Source: Gloeophyllum trabeum ATCC 11539
Taxonomy: Eukaryota > Basidiomycota > Agaricomycetes > Gloeophyllales > Gloeophyllaceae
DNA length: 64,000 nucleotides
Reading direction: 5' to 3'
NCBI RefSeq assembly: GCF_000344685.1
Contig: NW_006920417.1
Location: 312,642-376,641, forward strand
Part shown: piece by piece, positions 12,523 to 26,154 of the stretch
Position numbering within the stretch: position 1 is the first letter of the stretch
Layout: each line of letters begins with the position of its first letter
Translations under genes and position numbers: made by a program
Notes under the pieces: generated by a model
What the model was told of the DNA's origin: nothing
Databases searched by the model: none
The model's input: only the letters and a program-made list of their open reading frames with translations

Positions 12523-14240
12523 ATGCACTTCTTGTCTTTCACTTTCTTGTCGCTCCTTGCGCTTGCTTACGCCCGCCCCATCGCACGTCTCCAGCCCGGC
12601 GCTGACACGATCGCACAATCCACCATTTCCGCACGACAGTCCAACTCAACCTCGAACCCCAAATATGTCGTAGCCCACCACATGGTTGGGAACACCTTCC
12701 CGTACACCGCGGACAACTGGTCTGCCGACATCGCCCTTGCCCACTCGGCGGGCATAGACGGCTTCGCCCTCAATGTAGGCTCGGACGAATGGCAGCCCCA
12801 GAGGGTAGCGGATGCGTATACTGCAGCGCAGAAGTTTGGTCCGGACTTTAAGTTGTTCCTGTCCTTCGATATGAGGTACGTTGCCACTCCCTCCCCTTCG
12901 ACCCTAGTCCTCACACCTCCATCAAGCGCATTACCTTGCACCACCGCAGATAACGCCAATACGCTCCGGACATATATCACGACGTACTCGTCCCACCCTA
13001 ACCAGCTCAAATACGACGGCAAAGTCTTCGCATCGACGTTCGCCGGGGAGTCTTGCAAGTTCGGGCAGGGCTCCGTGGCGCAGGGCTGGTCCTCGCAGTT
13101 CACCCAGCACCCGGACCTGACTGGCGCGAACGCGGTATACTTCGCCCCGAGCTTCTTCGTCGACCCGAGTACATTCGGGACGTTCAACGGCGTCATGGAC
13201 GGGGACTTCAACGTATGTACCTGTCTAACCTTTGTCGCATTCTGCTAAGACTGAACGAAACCGAATATTGCAGTTCAACTCGGGCTGGCCAATCACCCTC
13301 ACGACGGCCTCGGCGCAGAGCGTCGTTTCTGGCCTGGGCGCGACTCTCCAGTCCCTGTCGCAGACGGTCACAAACGCCCTCGCCAAGTTCATCGGGTCCA
13401 CCGATACCGACACGCAGCACATCGACGCCCTGGCTGCCATGCCAAGTAACGGCGGCAAGCGCGCGTACATGGCCGCCGTCTCGCCCTGGTTCTTCACGCA
13501 CTACAGCCCGCAGACGTTCAACAAAAACGTAGGCATCTCTCTCCTATCCCCCCAGTGCTCGAGCTAATTAGCGTCCATTTATACAGTTCATCTACCTCGC
13601 CGACTCGCACCTCTACCCAACACGCTGGGCGAACCTCGTCGCGGCGCGCGACAAGATCGACCTCGTCGAGGTCGTGACGTGGAACGACTACGGCGAGAGC
13701 CACTACATCGGCCCGATCGAGGGCGCGCAGCCGAACAGCCAGGCGTGGGTCGACGGGCTCAACCACACCGGCTGGCTGGACATGACGTCCTACTTTGCTA
13801 CGGCGTACAAGACGGGGAGCTACCCCGCGATCACGAAGGACAAGATTTATCTGTGGTCGCGGACGCACCCGCGCGACGCGGACGCTAATGACCCTGTCGG
13901 GAAGCCGTCCAATTTCGAGCTCGTGCGTGATGTCCTGTTCTTTGATCCTGTGACTGCGATCTCTAATCGTGGACGATAGACCCAGGACCAGCTCTGGGCA
14001 GTCGTGATGACCACCGCGCCCGCCACCGTAACGCTCAGCACGTCCGCCACCAGCTCGCAGACGTTCAACGTCCCGGCTGGGTTGTCGAAGCTGTCGATGC
14101 CCATCACGGCCGGCGGGACGATGAAGGGCGTGATCTCCCGGAACGGCCAGGACGTGGTGACGCTCCAGCCTGACGGGTTCCAGTTCAACGGGAGCCCGGC
14201 GTCGTACAACTATAATGCCTTTGTCGCTTTCTCGCAGTAG
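12523..14240 (+). CDS. Secreted glycoside hydrolase family 71 alpha-1,3-glucanase
   Basis: Five exons (12523-12875, 12927-13212, 13274-13528, 13587-13922, 13980-14240) add up to 496 residues. A signal peptide is evident (MHFLSFTFLSLLALAYA). The GH71 order follows: VVAHHMVGNTFPYT at the N-terminus, IDGFALNVGSDEW, LFLSFDMSALPC across intron 1, KVFASTFAGESC, MAAVSPWFFTHYS, VVTWNDYGESHYIGPI, and a C-terminal beta-rich tail. GH71 enzymes cut alpha-1,3-glucan, a polymer of fungal walls, so the role is wall remodelling, autolysis or attack on other fungi. The first intron must use the acceptor at 12926; the later AG would put a stop in frame. No carbohydrate-binding module is seen. Confidence 0.92.
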
Positions 14241-14638
14241 ATTAGGTGGGGTGGCCATATTTTCTTGGTTTGACAGGGCAGGCACCGGTTGCCTGGCCGT
14301 TGCTCTCGTATTTATTCAATATTCTATGATGTTGTTGTATCCATAGCTTTCTTGTTGTATTTGTATGATCTTGGTTAACATCAATGTATCTGTAGTGAAA
14401 GAGTGGTAGCAAGCATTATGCCCAGAGAGGCACTTGGCTCTTATCAATCATTACTCGAGGGTGATATGTTGGTGGTATGTGGTATACAATAGGATACTGG
14501 GTATCTACTACAGGGGGCACAGACTCAGGTAAGGATTTCAATAGTCAATCTAAGCAATGTGTGCAGCGAACTCGAAGAGAGGAACCGCAATCCGTTGGTA
14601 TATCACTCCCGACTGGAAACTGTGATAACCACGCAGCA
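14241..14638. other. Convergent intergenic stretch
   Basis: This is the 3' flank of two converging genes (GH71 and the minus-strand F-box/LRR gene). It is AT-richer than its surroundings and presumably holds both polyadenylation signals. No gene is seen. Confidence 0.4.
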
Positions 14639-16214
14639 CTAAATTTCCAGCAATGCCTCCTCTCCATCATCCAGGCCGTCGTGGTCGGAAATGAACCCAT
14701 AGCCGTCATCAGGATCGCTCTCTTCATCGGAATCGACTGCGTCTTCGTCCTCGCCATACCACTCCGGGTTGCTCTGCAGCACGTTCCGTATGGATGTTAT
14801 CATCAGCTCGGCGCTTTCCTTGTCAAGGGACTTGACGATGGGGTGGAGGCCGGTTTCCAGCAGGTAGCGCACCCACGCGCGCCCTATGGGGCGGTCGTTC
14901 CGGGGTATCCACAGGCAGGACTGCAGCTTGAACCAAGTAACGCCGCCTATCGTATCATGGTCAGCAGGGGCTCGTCACCGGTAGGTCTGCGATGGATAGC
15001 TTACTTGTCATAGTGCAGGTGGATAATGTCGGGCAGGCGAGGCCGAAGCCACCGACAATGACTGCCTCGATATCCAGGAGTGCCATGGCGAGGCTGATGT
15101 CTTCTCCGATGTCGTCGTCTGACACGAGCTTGAGGGACTCGAGCTTGGTAAAGTCTTTCAAGAACGGGGACAATGTACACAAGAATATCTGAGAGAATGA
15201 TATCAGCCATGCCCTCAGCCCTGCAACGCGACCCGCAGACACGCACCGTGCGAGACGAAGGATTGTCAGGCCCTGTGCGCGCCCAAGAATTGCGTATATC
15301 CAGAGTCTCGAGCTCAGGGAGATACTTGGAGATCAACGTGAGATGATCAACGTCCCAGTCTTGCACGAGCAAACTGAAACTCGTCACGGTAGCCGTAGAC
15401 TGCTGCATCGCTATGAGGGCAGACTCGAGCTGCGAGTGGGTGGGCTGCGAGACCAAGTTCACCTCGTTCGTCCTTGAGCCCGGGATAACAAGCGGCACGA
15501 GCTGACTGGGGCCGATGAATTTCTCGGCGTTGGGTAAGAGGATGGGAGACAGAGTTGCGGGGTTGCACTGGAAGGAGAAGAAGACGCTGCGGAGGGTAGG
15601 GTGGTGGGCCATGAAAGTCAGCAGTTCTGGTAGGGTTGGAAGAAAGGACTGGAATCGGCGAAGCCTGGGCCATCTGCATTTAGCTAGGATGTGGACGAAG
15701 TCCTGCGTGGTCACTATGATTTCTAGCGCGAGCACGTCCGGTAGAGACAGGAATGCCGCTTCAACCACCCCGTACGAATCACCAAGACCGGAGTCTCTGC
15801 TTCGACTAGATCTGGTGTGTCTTTTCAGTTGATGAACGGAATGCGAAGGTTAAGGACACACCGGAATCGTATTGACACAGTCCTTACCTCGCGTGCGGCA
15901 GAAGGGTTGGCTGCAAGAGTCTCGCAGCATTTCACCATGCGTGCCGGGGTAGTCATAAACACATCGCGATACAAAGCCCTGTGTGCAAAGGCATGCAGGC
16001 CCTTCGCGACGCGACATAACCGGGCCACATCGCGAGGACGAGCATAGTCCAAGATGTAGTCGACGAGGTCTCCAGGCAGGTTGAGAAGCTTAGAGTGCAG
16101 TTTGTCTTCAGACCCAACGAAGGGTCCCGTTATTCCAGCCGTGGCCATGCCAAGCAGAGCGGTGGCAGAATGCAACACGTCCGACAGCTTGTCCGACTCG
16201 ATCGAAGGTGACAC
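14639..16214 (-). CDS. F-box/leucine-rich-repeat-like protein
   Basis: The first exon (ending near 15866) has an F-box-like segment: LLNLPGDLVDYILDYARPRD then VARLCRVAKGLHAFAHRALY, common in mushroom proteins. Later exons read as irregular leucine-rich repeats (WPRLRRFQSFLPTLPELLTF, LISKYLPELETLDIRNSW, FLKDFTKLESLKLVSDDD) and the protein ends in a strongly acidic tail (EDEDAVDSDEESDPDD) before a stop at 14639. Introns lie near 15790-15866, 15190-15246 and 14945-15004. The likely role is substrate recognition for an SCF ubiquitin ligase; the substrate is unknown. It is divergent to another F-box gene whose start is 56 bp away, so the two probably share a promoter. Confidence 0.75.
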
Positions 16215-16269
16215 TGGTCACGGTACCCACGTGACGCCATGTGTGAGCGCGTTCTGAGGAAAGAAAATA

Positions 16270-18072
16270 ATGCAGAGCCTCCTTTCTGCTCTTACCTTCG
16301 TGTCCTCTGCCTTTATACCCGGCAAGATGTCTGGAAACACCTCAATCGTAGAAGAAGGGGCGTCTGAAGACATTCAGATGAAGAGATACGACTTGGCCGA
16401 ACACATGAAGGAAAAAGCTGCTCGCAATGAGCGTGTACCCAATCCCTACATCCCGCCGACTTCCGGATGCCCCATAAATCGGCTCCCTCCGGAACTGCTG
16501 GCCTACATATTTACCGTTGGCGCGAGGATGGAGGCTGAAGAGAACTCTGCGGATTGGCAAATGGATGACGACTATGTCGACTCCGACTACGACTCTGCTT
16601 CCGATTCGGAGGATTCAGATGAGGAGGAGGAGGGAGGACCAGAGTTTCAGGTGCTAGTCTCACATGTGTGCAGACGTTGGCGGGAAGTAGCATTGGAGAC
16701 GCCGAACCTATGGACATCGATCGATTTTACGGAAGGCCCGCCGTTCGAGAAATCCAGAGCTTGGGTGGAGCGGTCGAAAGGTGCACCGCTCGATATTGCT
16801 ATCGACTGCCAGGAGTCTATTCGACCAGCCTCTCCATTGCCTGGGGAGGAACATGATTATTCGACAGATGAAGACGAGTACAAATCCATGACACTCGAAG
16901 ATCTGTCCACCGCGCTTTCCATCATCATCCCACATGTGGAACACTGGAGATCTTTTGAACTTATGGTTCACGACTACAAATTCATGTACCTGACCCTCTC
17001 GGAGCTATCAAAATGCCCCTCCGCACCCATGCTGGAAGGGATGCAGCTATATCACTACGACGACTGGGACGAAGTCACCGATCATATGACCTTCAACCCC
17101 AAGGATTGCGCGACGCCCTTCGTTCTGTTCAATAATAATGCCCCCAAATTGCACACCGTGGCTCTGTGGGGCGTTCACTTGAGATGGTCTGATACGACCT
17201 TCCTGTCGGGCCTGGTAGACCTGGAACTGGCATATCACACGCACGACGTCCGTCCCAGCTTAGAGGACTGGGCACGTATGCTGACCGAGTCCCCTGAGCT
17301 CAAGATCCTGACATTAAGCGCGTCGGGACCGAAGGGCGAGCTATCCGACTGGGTCGACGACGACGGAAGACACATCCATTCCATCACCCTACCCTCCCTC
17401 ACCGACCTTGTCCTCGCGTTCCACCCGACGCCATATGTCTGCGGCATCATGAAAATGCTCACCGTTCCCAATCTCAGACACCTCACGCTCGACTTCGACA
17501 CCATGGACGGTGACCAGACACCCCTCATCAGCCAGCTAGTCGAACCGCGTCCCGGAGAGAAGAAATCGTTGCTCAACAACCTCCTGCAGCTCAAGATCGG
17601 CGGCCTCGTCTGCGAACGCCCGGTCATGAACGACTTGCTCGGCGCGCTCACCAACCTCCGCGTGCTGAACATCAACGTCGACCACACCGACCCCGTCCTG
17701 TTCGAGAAGCTCGGGCACCCCATCGCGGTCAATGAGGAGAATCCGAGGGACACGCCGCTCCTCTTCGATTCAGCGGCTGCGTCTAATACACCCATGTATT
17801 GCCCGCTGCTCGACACCATCACCACTACCGGCGTAGATGGGGAGCAGATGCGCGCTTTCATCGAGGCGCGAAGGAAAGCGGGCGTTCCCATCAAGCGAGT
17901 GTGTATGAACGAGGTCGACCCGGTGAACGACTCCGACGAAGAGTGGATCACGTCCAATGTGGAGGCCTTCGAGTTGTTCGAGGGGTCGGACGATGAGACC
18001 ATGTCTGTGATCGAACTTGGCGAGGACATGGAACCCGGTGATCTGGATGAGTTCGACATAGGTATAGACTAG
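16270..18072 (+). CDS. F-box protein with acidic insert, single exon
   Basis: An uninterrupted frame of 600 codons, rare in this intron-rich region. The F-box is NRLPPELLAYIFTVGARM, then an acidic insert (about residues 98-120, SDSEDSDEEEE), then LVSHVCRRWREVALETPNLW, the usual second half of the mushroom F-box pattern. The rest is leucine-rich and repeat-like (LHTVALWGVHLRWSD, LKILTLSASGPKGELSD, LRHLTLDFDTMDGD), probably an LRR-type solenoid. The tail is acidic. The start may be 16270 or the in-frame ATG at 16327; the shorter form begins MSGNTSIVEEG and avoids an odd hydrophobic N-terminus. Substrate unknown. It is paired head to head with the F-box/LRR gene at 14639-16214. Confidence 0.8.
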   Translation: MQSLLSALTFVSSAFIPGKMSGNTSIVEEGASEDIQMKRYDLAEHMKEKAARNERVPNPYIPPTSGCPINRLPPELLAYIFTVGARMEAEENSADWQMDDDYVDSDYDSASDSEDSDEEEEGGPEFQVLVSHVCRRWREVALETPNLWTSIDFTEGPPFEKSRAWVERSKGAPLDIAIDCQESIRPASPLPGEEHDYSTDEDEYKSMTLEDLSTALSIIIPHVEHWRSFELMVHDYKFMYLTLSELSKCPSAPMLEGMQLYHYDDWDEVTDHMTFNPKDCATPFVLFNNNAPKLHTVALWGVHLRWSDTTFLSGLVDLELAYHTHDVRPSLEDWARMLTESPELKILTLSASGPKGELSDWVDDDGRHIHSITLPSLTDLVLAFHPTPYVCGIMKMLTVPNLRHLTLDFDTMDGDQTPLISQLVEPRPGEKKSLLNNLLQLKIGGLVCERPVMNDLLGALTNLRVLNINVDHTDPVLFEKLGHPIAVNEENPRDTPLLFDSAAASNTPMYCPLLDTITTTGVDGEQMRAFIEARRKAGVPIKRVCMNEVDPVNDSDEEWITSNVEAFELFEGSDDETMSVIELGEDMEPGDLDEFDIGID

Positions 18073-18346
18073 TTTTTGTGGATATATCCGTCTGCGCAAC
18101 AATGCGAGCACGCTATGCGTCGAAGGGTCGATGCTGCAACAGAGGTCCGGGGGCATGGGAGCAGAAAGCTATAAGCTATAGAGATATAATAGCACAATCT
18201 AGTATACAACAGTTGCATGCTGAACATCCGATACACTAGTATCAAAACATTACAGACGTTTCAATCATGATGCATGAGTCCGATGTCCAATCGATTAACA
18301 TGCGGGATACTCTAAAACCCGACTCCCAAGGCGGGTGAAACGTCGC

Positions 18347-19263
18347 TCACTGCTCCAGCTGCCCCCTGCAAGGCTCTTCAGCCACGCCGATGACAACGTC
18401 TGGGAACTCCTCGTCATCCCAGTCTCCGCCCGTGCTACTTCGCTCCTTCCCCTTAGCAGTCGAGGAACTAGCGTGTGAACGGTGAGGTGAAGGCATTTGG
18501 ATGAGGACTGATACCTGCACTTGGGATGTTTGTGCGGTGGGATTTGGGCTAGCAGGCTCCACACCTGTGGGTGATCGGGGTGAGGCAGGTTGGGTAGGGG
18601 AACTTGGCGCGGGGAACGTAGCTGCCGACGAATTTCGACGAAGGAACGGTCGGAGAGCTCTATTAAACACAGCAGCTGATCGTGTCGGGGAGATTTCATT
18701 ATTATTAGGAACATCAGATGGGGCGGAGTCGGGCGGTAGCGGCGAAACGTTCGATAAAGACCTCGCCGCTACTGGCTAAGAACGCACAACGTACAATGAT
18801 CAGCCATTCAAGAAAATCCTTCGAAGACAACAAGGAACTTACCTTCATGTCATCCCATGTCCACCCCGAGGGTGCAACAGACACATCCCACATAACTGGC
18901 TTCTCTCCGATATTTCGCTTACGGTAATCCGTCTGCGGTCCAGTGAATAAGATGCCCGCGGCAATAGCCTCTTCCATGCTCCGTCGAAAACGACGGCGCA
19001 GGATAAACGAGCGCAGCACTATCGCGCATGACACAAACAATAGAAGGAACAGAGTCGCGAGGAATGTGAATCTGAGTGAAGTATGACTGAATTGCTCAAA
19101 ACTGGCATCGAGGCACGTACAGATACAAGGAAGAAGAGGTGTCGCTGCGCCCCCCATCCCCACCGGTTGCATCAGTGGTAGTTGGAACACTGGAGGTTGT
19201 CCCACTGGCGGTAATGGACACAGAGGATGATGCAACGGACGAGAGCGCCGTAGTTGTAGACAT
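18347..19263 (-). CDS. Single-pass membrane protein, fungal family of unknown function
   Basis: Exon 1 starts at 19263 with a Ser/Thr-rich, presumably extracellular and O-glycosylated segment (MSTTTALSSVASSSVS). Exon 2 adds one transmembrane helix (FLATLFLLLFVSCAIVL) followed by a strongly basic stop-transfer stretch (RRRFRRSMEE) and a cytosolic part with MWDVSVAPSGWTWDDMK. Exon 3 (from about 18776) is a Pro/Ser-rich tail ending in EEFPDVVIGVAEEP and a stop at 18347. There is no cleavable signal peptide, so the topology is type III-like. I have a general memory of such proteins in polypores but know no function. It could be a wall-stress sensor-like or adaptor protein; that is only a guess from the layout. 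Confidence 0.75.
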
Positions 19264-19744
19264 TTTGTCGGTTCAGCCAGAATTGTTTGGTAACCACGCC
19301 GTCCCAAGCACCACTGCAGCGCTGGTAAGCTGTGGAAGCTGGCTACCGAGGATGCTGCCAGCAGACGGTACAAGGAGAAGAAGGATCTGTCCAATGGCTT
19401 ACCGCAGGCCATCCAGCTTGTTCCGCTGCCGCGGCAAACCGCGGAGGTCTAAAATTATATTATACCATAGCCCCCTGACTATACTTGGCTCAATGGGAAT
19501 GCAGTCATGATACCTCCCACAGAACAGCGCGACGGTGGCAGTTACGACGCGTTTCATTGCATTAGTTCCAATATTACTACTGCTACGAACGATGCACAAA
19601 GAAGAGTCGTTGAAGGGCCAATCGTGAAATGGTTCAAACGTGATAACAAGTCCCAACGTGAAGAAGGAATGTGGGGGAGCGGCACAACGACGCAAAATGG
19701 CACAGCAAAATTATAAGATAGTCGGATATACGGACGAACACTCG
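19264..19744. other. Intergenic, no gene seen
   Basis: This lies between the start of the membrane-protein gene and the stop of the Tcp11-family gene, both minus strand. It should hold the promoter of the former. No RNA gene or repeat is recognised. Confidence 0.4.
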
Positions 19745-22270
19745 CTATGAGCTGAGGTCCAGGAATCCCTCCTGCTCGTAGAGCGGAAGGTAGGTGTTCA
19801 GGTGAATGACAGCTAGCTTTCCCAGTCTTTCCCCAAGATGTCGCACTTCGGTCGCCAGAGGCTCCAAACCGGCCCCGGAGAGCACCGTCTCTGGCACGGT
19901 ATCACCCGCTTTCTGAGTCCGGTTCGCATTCGGCCGCTGGAATGGCAAGCCCGCCTGCGCGATGACGACGTCCATCACGGCGTTACGCACCCGGTCACGC
20001 AGAAGTTCGCCCAGTCGAGAGTCAGGCTTCAGATTGGAGTCGGCCCACCGCTCAGCGAGCCGTAGCAGGTGCTCGTCGGGGGCGCTGGGCGATGAGCCCG
20101 GGTTCCGCGCGGCTGTCGCACGCATGGCAACCTGCAGGATGACGTCCCGCATGCACGAGTGCCATTTCACCCAGTCCGCGTCCTGCCCCTCGACGGCGCG
20201 CTCCTTGCCTTTCGCACCGGAAGACGCGGAAGGCTTCCCCCTGTCGTGCCATTCGCGCGAGAAGCAGTAGCCGATCCGATGGGGGCCGATGTCCCAGATT
20301 TCGCGCTTGATCTTCACAAGGTCAGCGTCATCGAGCTTTGCGGCCTTCGTCCGGGCTCCGCTATCTGAGTGCACCAATTGGCGGTACAGCATCAACAGCA
20401 TATACAAGGCAGTAAGGTCCGCGGCGTCTTTGCTGAGAACGTGCAGGCGAGAGTGATCGAGGTAAAGCGTCTCGGGATATCCTGATATCGAGGCGGCGCT
20501 GGTACGAGGAGAAGGCAAGGTAGGGGTAACCGCGGATTCCGCCGTCGGGGATAACGGAGCAGGGACTGGCGGGACAAACACGATGTCTGTCAACGCCCTG
20601 AGAGTTAAGAAGTGGATTTGATCGCCTCTGCGTAGGTTGCGATAGTTCATACGCGCATGGATCTCGTGATTCATAAAGGAGTCGCGGGAAGTGACGAGGG
20701 CATGGTGGGCCGCCTGCAACCACTCGCGCGTGACGCGCACTGAGGATTCGCCGGAGCCTTGGCTTTCATGGAACGCTTTGAGCTCGTAACTGGCGGATGT
20801 CTGGATCAGGAAAGGTCGCAACGCTTGCAGCTGGTGGTTAGCTATGTCCTGCAAACGCATACAGTGAGTCAGTATATACGCTAATCATGCCATAGACGGA
20901 GGGGACTCACCAATTTCATGAGCTCCAATACTTCGAAGCACATACGAATAGCTTTCACCGCGTCCGCTTTAGTGCCGCCTCCGCCTGGAGCGCAGGACTG
21001 CGCGGCAGCGACCATCGCCTCCACGGCGCGGTCCCGCATGGGTGCGCAATGGCACTTTAGCAGGTCGCCTATAACTCGAAACAAACCAGACGGATCGAAA
21101 ACGTTATGCTGCAACTCCTGCTCGATCAGATCCAGGTCGAAGACCTGTTTGAGACTCTCAATCTGGGACGGGTGCTGGCGGACATGAGTGGTGATAGAAG
21201 AGGTGACGTCGAGGCTATTTGGAGACCCAGAGTGGAGAGACGGCTGGATGACTGAAATGATGACTTCGAGGAGTTCGGCAAGAAGAGGACGGATTCGCGA
21301 GGGCATACGCATGGTAACGACGTCTTGCGCATGTATCCACACCAGCCAATTGGGAGAAGACGGAGGTAAAGGCAGGCCGTTGCATATACATACCCGCTCG
21401 TGCGGCCCACCCTCGAGGTCGAACGACACGCACGTGCAGCCGGTCTCCAGTTCTCGAAGGACCGCACGCCAATAGCTGTCGTACAGCTCTCGTTTCCGGC
21501 GACCGGAAGTGGGTCTAAACTGGAGACCAGGGTCAAACAGCAAGTCGTGTCCTATGGCGCAGATATAAATACGTCAGAACCGTGTCCATGGGGCGAGCGA
21601 ATGAATAGAGCGACGGACTTAGCTGGGGATTGCGCAGGATAGCCTCGAGGTCCAGCTCTTTCAGCGTCTCTCTGGTAACTAAAGGGAAGGGAGACGGGAC
21701 GTGCGGGGAATTTGGGTCTATTGTAAGATAGGAGAGGCGTGGTCTGGCGGTATCAGGAGACGGGGAGCACCCTCGACGCAACAAGGACCCTTTGGCTGGA
21801 CCGGGGCTGGACGTAGGTGTGATGCCCATGTCTTGGATGTCGCCCATTCGTCTGCGTCGCGAAAACATACGCTGCGGTGTGGGGGGATTTCTCGCTGAAA
21901 TACGTTTCCTCGCAGAACGCTTGGAGGGCGAAGCGGGCGGAGAGGTGCGGATCTCGAGGCGAGGGCGTTTTTGTCTCGAATGACCGTCGGTTTGCTGGTC
22001 CTCGTAATGAGGAACGGGTGGCGGGGGTGGGGAGGCGGACCACATCGATATTGGACTCTTACTTTCGTCGTACCACGTCTGACAGGCTGCTGCAGCAAGA
22101 CCCATCCTCGGAGAGCCCGAGCAGGCGTCCACGAGCATGGGCTGCGACGTGGAGGGGTCTGAGGCGGACGAGGGCGACGCGGAGGGGTCCTGGGCCTGGC
22201 AGTCGTCGGCGGTCGCCTTGCGCTTGCGGGCGAAGGAGCTGAGGGGCTGGTGGGCGGCGAGGTCGTCCAT
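19745..22270 (-). CDS. SOK1-like: Tcp11/SOK1 family protein
   Basis: Three main exons. The first (22270 to about 21610) is a disordered, Pro/Ser-rich region with basic patches (RQKRPRLEIRTSPPASPSKR). The second (about 21548-20940) and third (about 20852-19745) form the helical Tcp11 domain: YWRAVLRELETGC, RIRPLLAELLEVIISVIQP, AIRMCFEVLELMKL, DIANHQLQALRPFLIQTSAS, SFMNHEIHARMNYR. Yeast SOK1 is a suppressor of protein kinase A defects, and animal TCP11 acts in sperm cAMP signalling, so a link to cAMP/PKA or nutrient signalling is the family knowledge. The sequence has no catalytic motif. The disordered N-terminus could be regulatory. The start at 22270 is the first ATG of the exon. Confidence 0.88.
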
Positions 22271-23905
22271 GACGGCGGGGACGAGGGGGAGATTCAGGAG
22301 AAAAGGCGTCGGAGAGGCATAGGAGGGGATATGTATGAGGGGTCAGGTCAAACACATGGAAGCAGTGCATCCGTGCTAAGCTGGGGCATGGCACCGAGCG
22401 GCCACCTGGTTCGGCGTTGGAAGGACCAGATAGAGCAGGCTGCAACGCCGTATTATTACATACATTCTCGCTCTGATTTTCCCGTCATACATGCCACCTT
22501 CACATGTCCGTCGCAGTCCCCTCCGTCCTACCAACCGCCAACGCATGCGGTCCTCTGCACCTGCCCCATCGTTTTGCCGAGCTGACACCGCGGTAAAACT
22601 CACCTCGTACGCACCGGGTTTCATCGAACTTTCCCGTTCTGAAATGCGATAGCCGGCCTCCAAATCCCCGTTATGGAAGCTTCTATACTGCCCCTCGGGC
22701 GCACGACTAATTATTCTCGACTCCATCACGTCTGCCACAGCTGCTCTCCTGTCTCTCTATCTGTCGCCTGCGCGCCGCAGCGGGCGACACCAGACACAGG
22801 AGCCCATCTGCAACAGCTGCGCTCACGACGCACCATCAAGTGGTCTCCTCTCTCTCGCCTTCTATAAATGTGGCCCTTTACGGCCTCGTTTGATAACATC
22901 GGTATCAGTGCCACGGATATCGTAAGGAACCCACCACCCGTGGTCGTTTCTTGCCTGAACCTTCGCCCTTTCCGTCCGCAATCGCATCACATTGTAAATG
23001 ACATACTCACGGCGTCTGGGTGCAGCGCCTCGAGGCTACCTGCTGTTTGCCGCTCTTGCCATTGGAGACGCATCCCTGCTCTTATCTCATCTTGTGCTCC
23101 ATGACTATAAGACGAGGTCGGCTTCCTGGCCTCTCGAAGCGCCCCCTCCTGCCTAATCCACGCCGGTCGTCTGCCCAGTGCATGTTTTACTACAAAGTCC
23201 TTTGTCCTCCTGCGTACACTCTCGGAGCCTGGCCTGCCCCCTTCCCTTCTCTCCTGAGCGGCGCTGATCCTTCAGACAGCCCCGTTCATTCTCCGGCCAC
23301 GACCTGCCATAAATGACCATCTTCTGTGAGTACCCGCCCCAAACCTGCCTGATATTCCGTTTCCGGTGCAGCTTTAGGACATTGTATATCATCGATAAAG
23401 ATTCAATAGATCAGAGCGCTTCATGCGTTGAGCCGCTCGCTGAGATCCTGTTTCTTCGGAACTCACCCCACGCCTTATCCCAGGACATGTCATATAAGCA
23501 GACTAGCGCTACTCTCAGCAGGCACGTCATAGGACTCAAAAATGCCGCAGCATATTCACGAATAGCACTGTCGCACAGTAGGTGGGGACACTAGTGGCTG
23601 CAGGATTAAACTCAAAAGTGTATGGGCTTGCGTGTCCATTCTTGAAGTGCGTACACCTTCCCCGTCGGACGTACTCGGAGGCATCTCATGCAGAGTCGCG
23701 ACTCTGCGCCCAGAAAATTCTCGTGTGGATCTCGGAGAGGCCAGGCTCGTATCTCACCCGAAATTAAACTTCTCACAATTGTCCCCTGCAAACAGCCATA
23801 CAGACAGCAGCCGGAATTTTTCGAAACACAGATACGTCGTTCTCGCTGGTATGATAGGCGTGATGAACAAGTAGAATCCGTATTATTATCATAACTGGAT
23901 CGTAA
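22271..23905. other. 1.6 kb stretch with few coding signs
   Basis: This separates the Tcp11-family start from the VMA2 stop. It holds a TATA-like TATAAATG near 22864-22871 and a short plus-strand frame (22998-23156, listed separately). Near 23313 an ATG followed by a GTGAGT donor could mark the first exon of a small unrecognised plus-strand gene. No tRNA or transposon sequence is recognised. Confidence 0.35.
22998..23156 (+). CDS. Candidate small membrane micro-protein (52 aa)
   Basis: A short frame begins MTYSRRLGAAPRGYLLFAAL and contains one stretch hydrophobic enough for a membrane anchor (YLLFAALAIGDASLLLSHLV), with basic residues before it and a Pro/Ala-rich end. It lies about 130 bp after a TATAAAT element in an otherwise empty 1.6 kb stretch. 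It may continue through an intron. No homology is recognised and chance occurrence is possible. Confidence 0.25.
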   Translation: MTYSRRLGAAPRGYLLFAALAIGDASLLLSHLVLHDYKTRSASWPLEAPPPA

Positions 23906-25913
<2,008 letters not shown>

Positions 25914-26154
25914 GCCGACACGGTGTGAAGGTTGAAGCTATAGAGAAATGGTGAAGACCAGCAAGGGCAGCAGACTCTGGCGGCGCACTGAGCCCTTGAG
26001 TCTGGCAGAATTACGATGATGTATGTAGTTGGCAGGGTAGATGGACTCCTATTCAAACGTTCCCACGCTTACAATCCTGCCTCTCCTGCTGATTGTAGCG
26101 GGAACGGTGTAGAGAATACATGCTAAATTACATTTTGATATCAAGCTGCTGCAC

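Noticed and set aside
12876..12949. Acceptor at 12949 for the first GH71 intron
   Set aside because: It brings a stop codon into frame; the acceptor at 12926 gives the conserved FDMSALPC.
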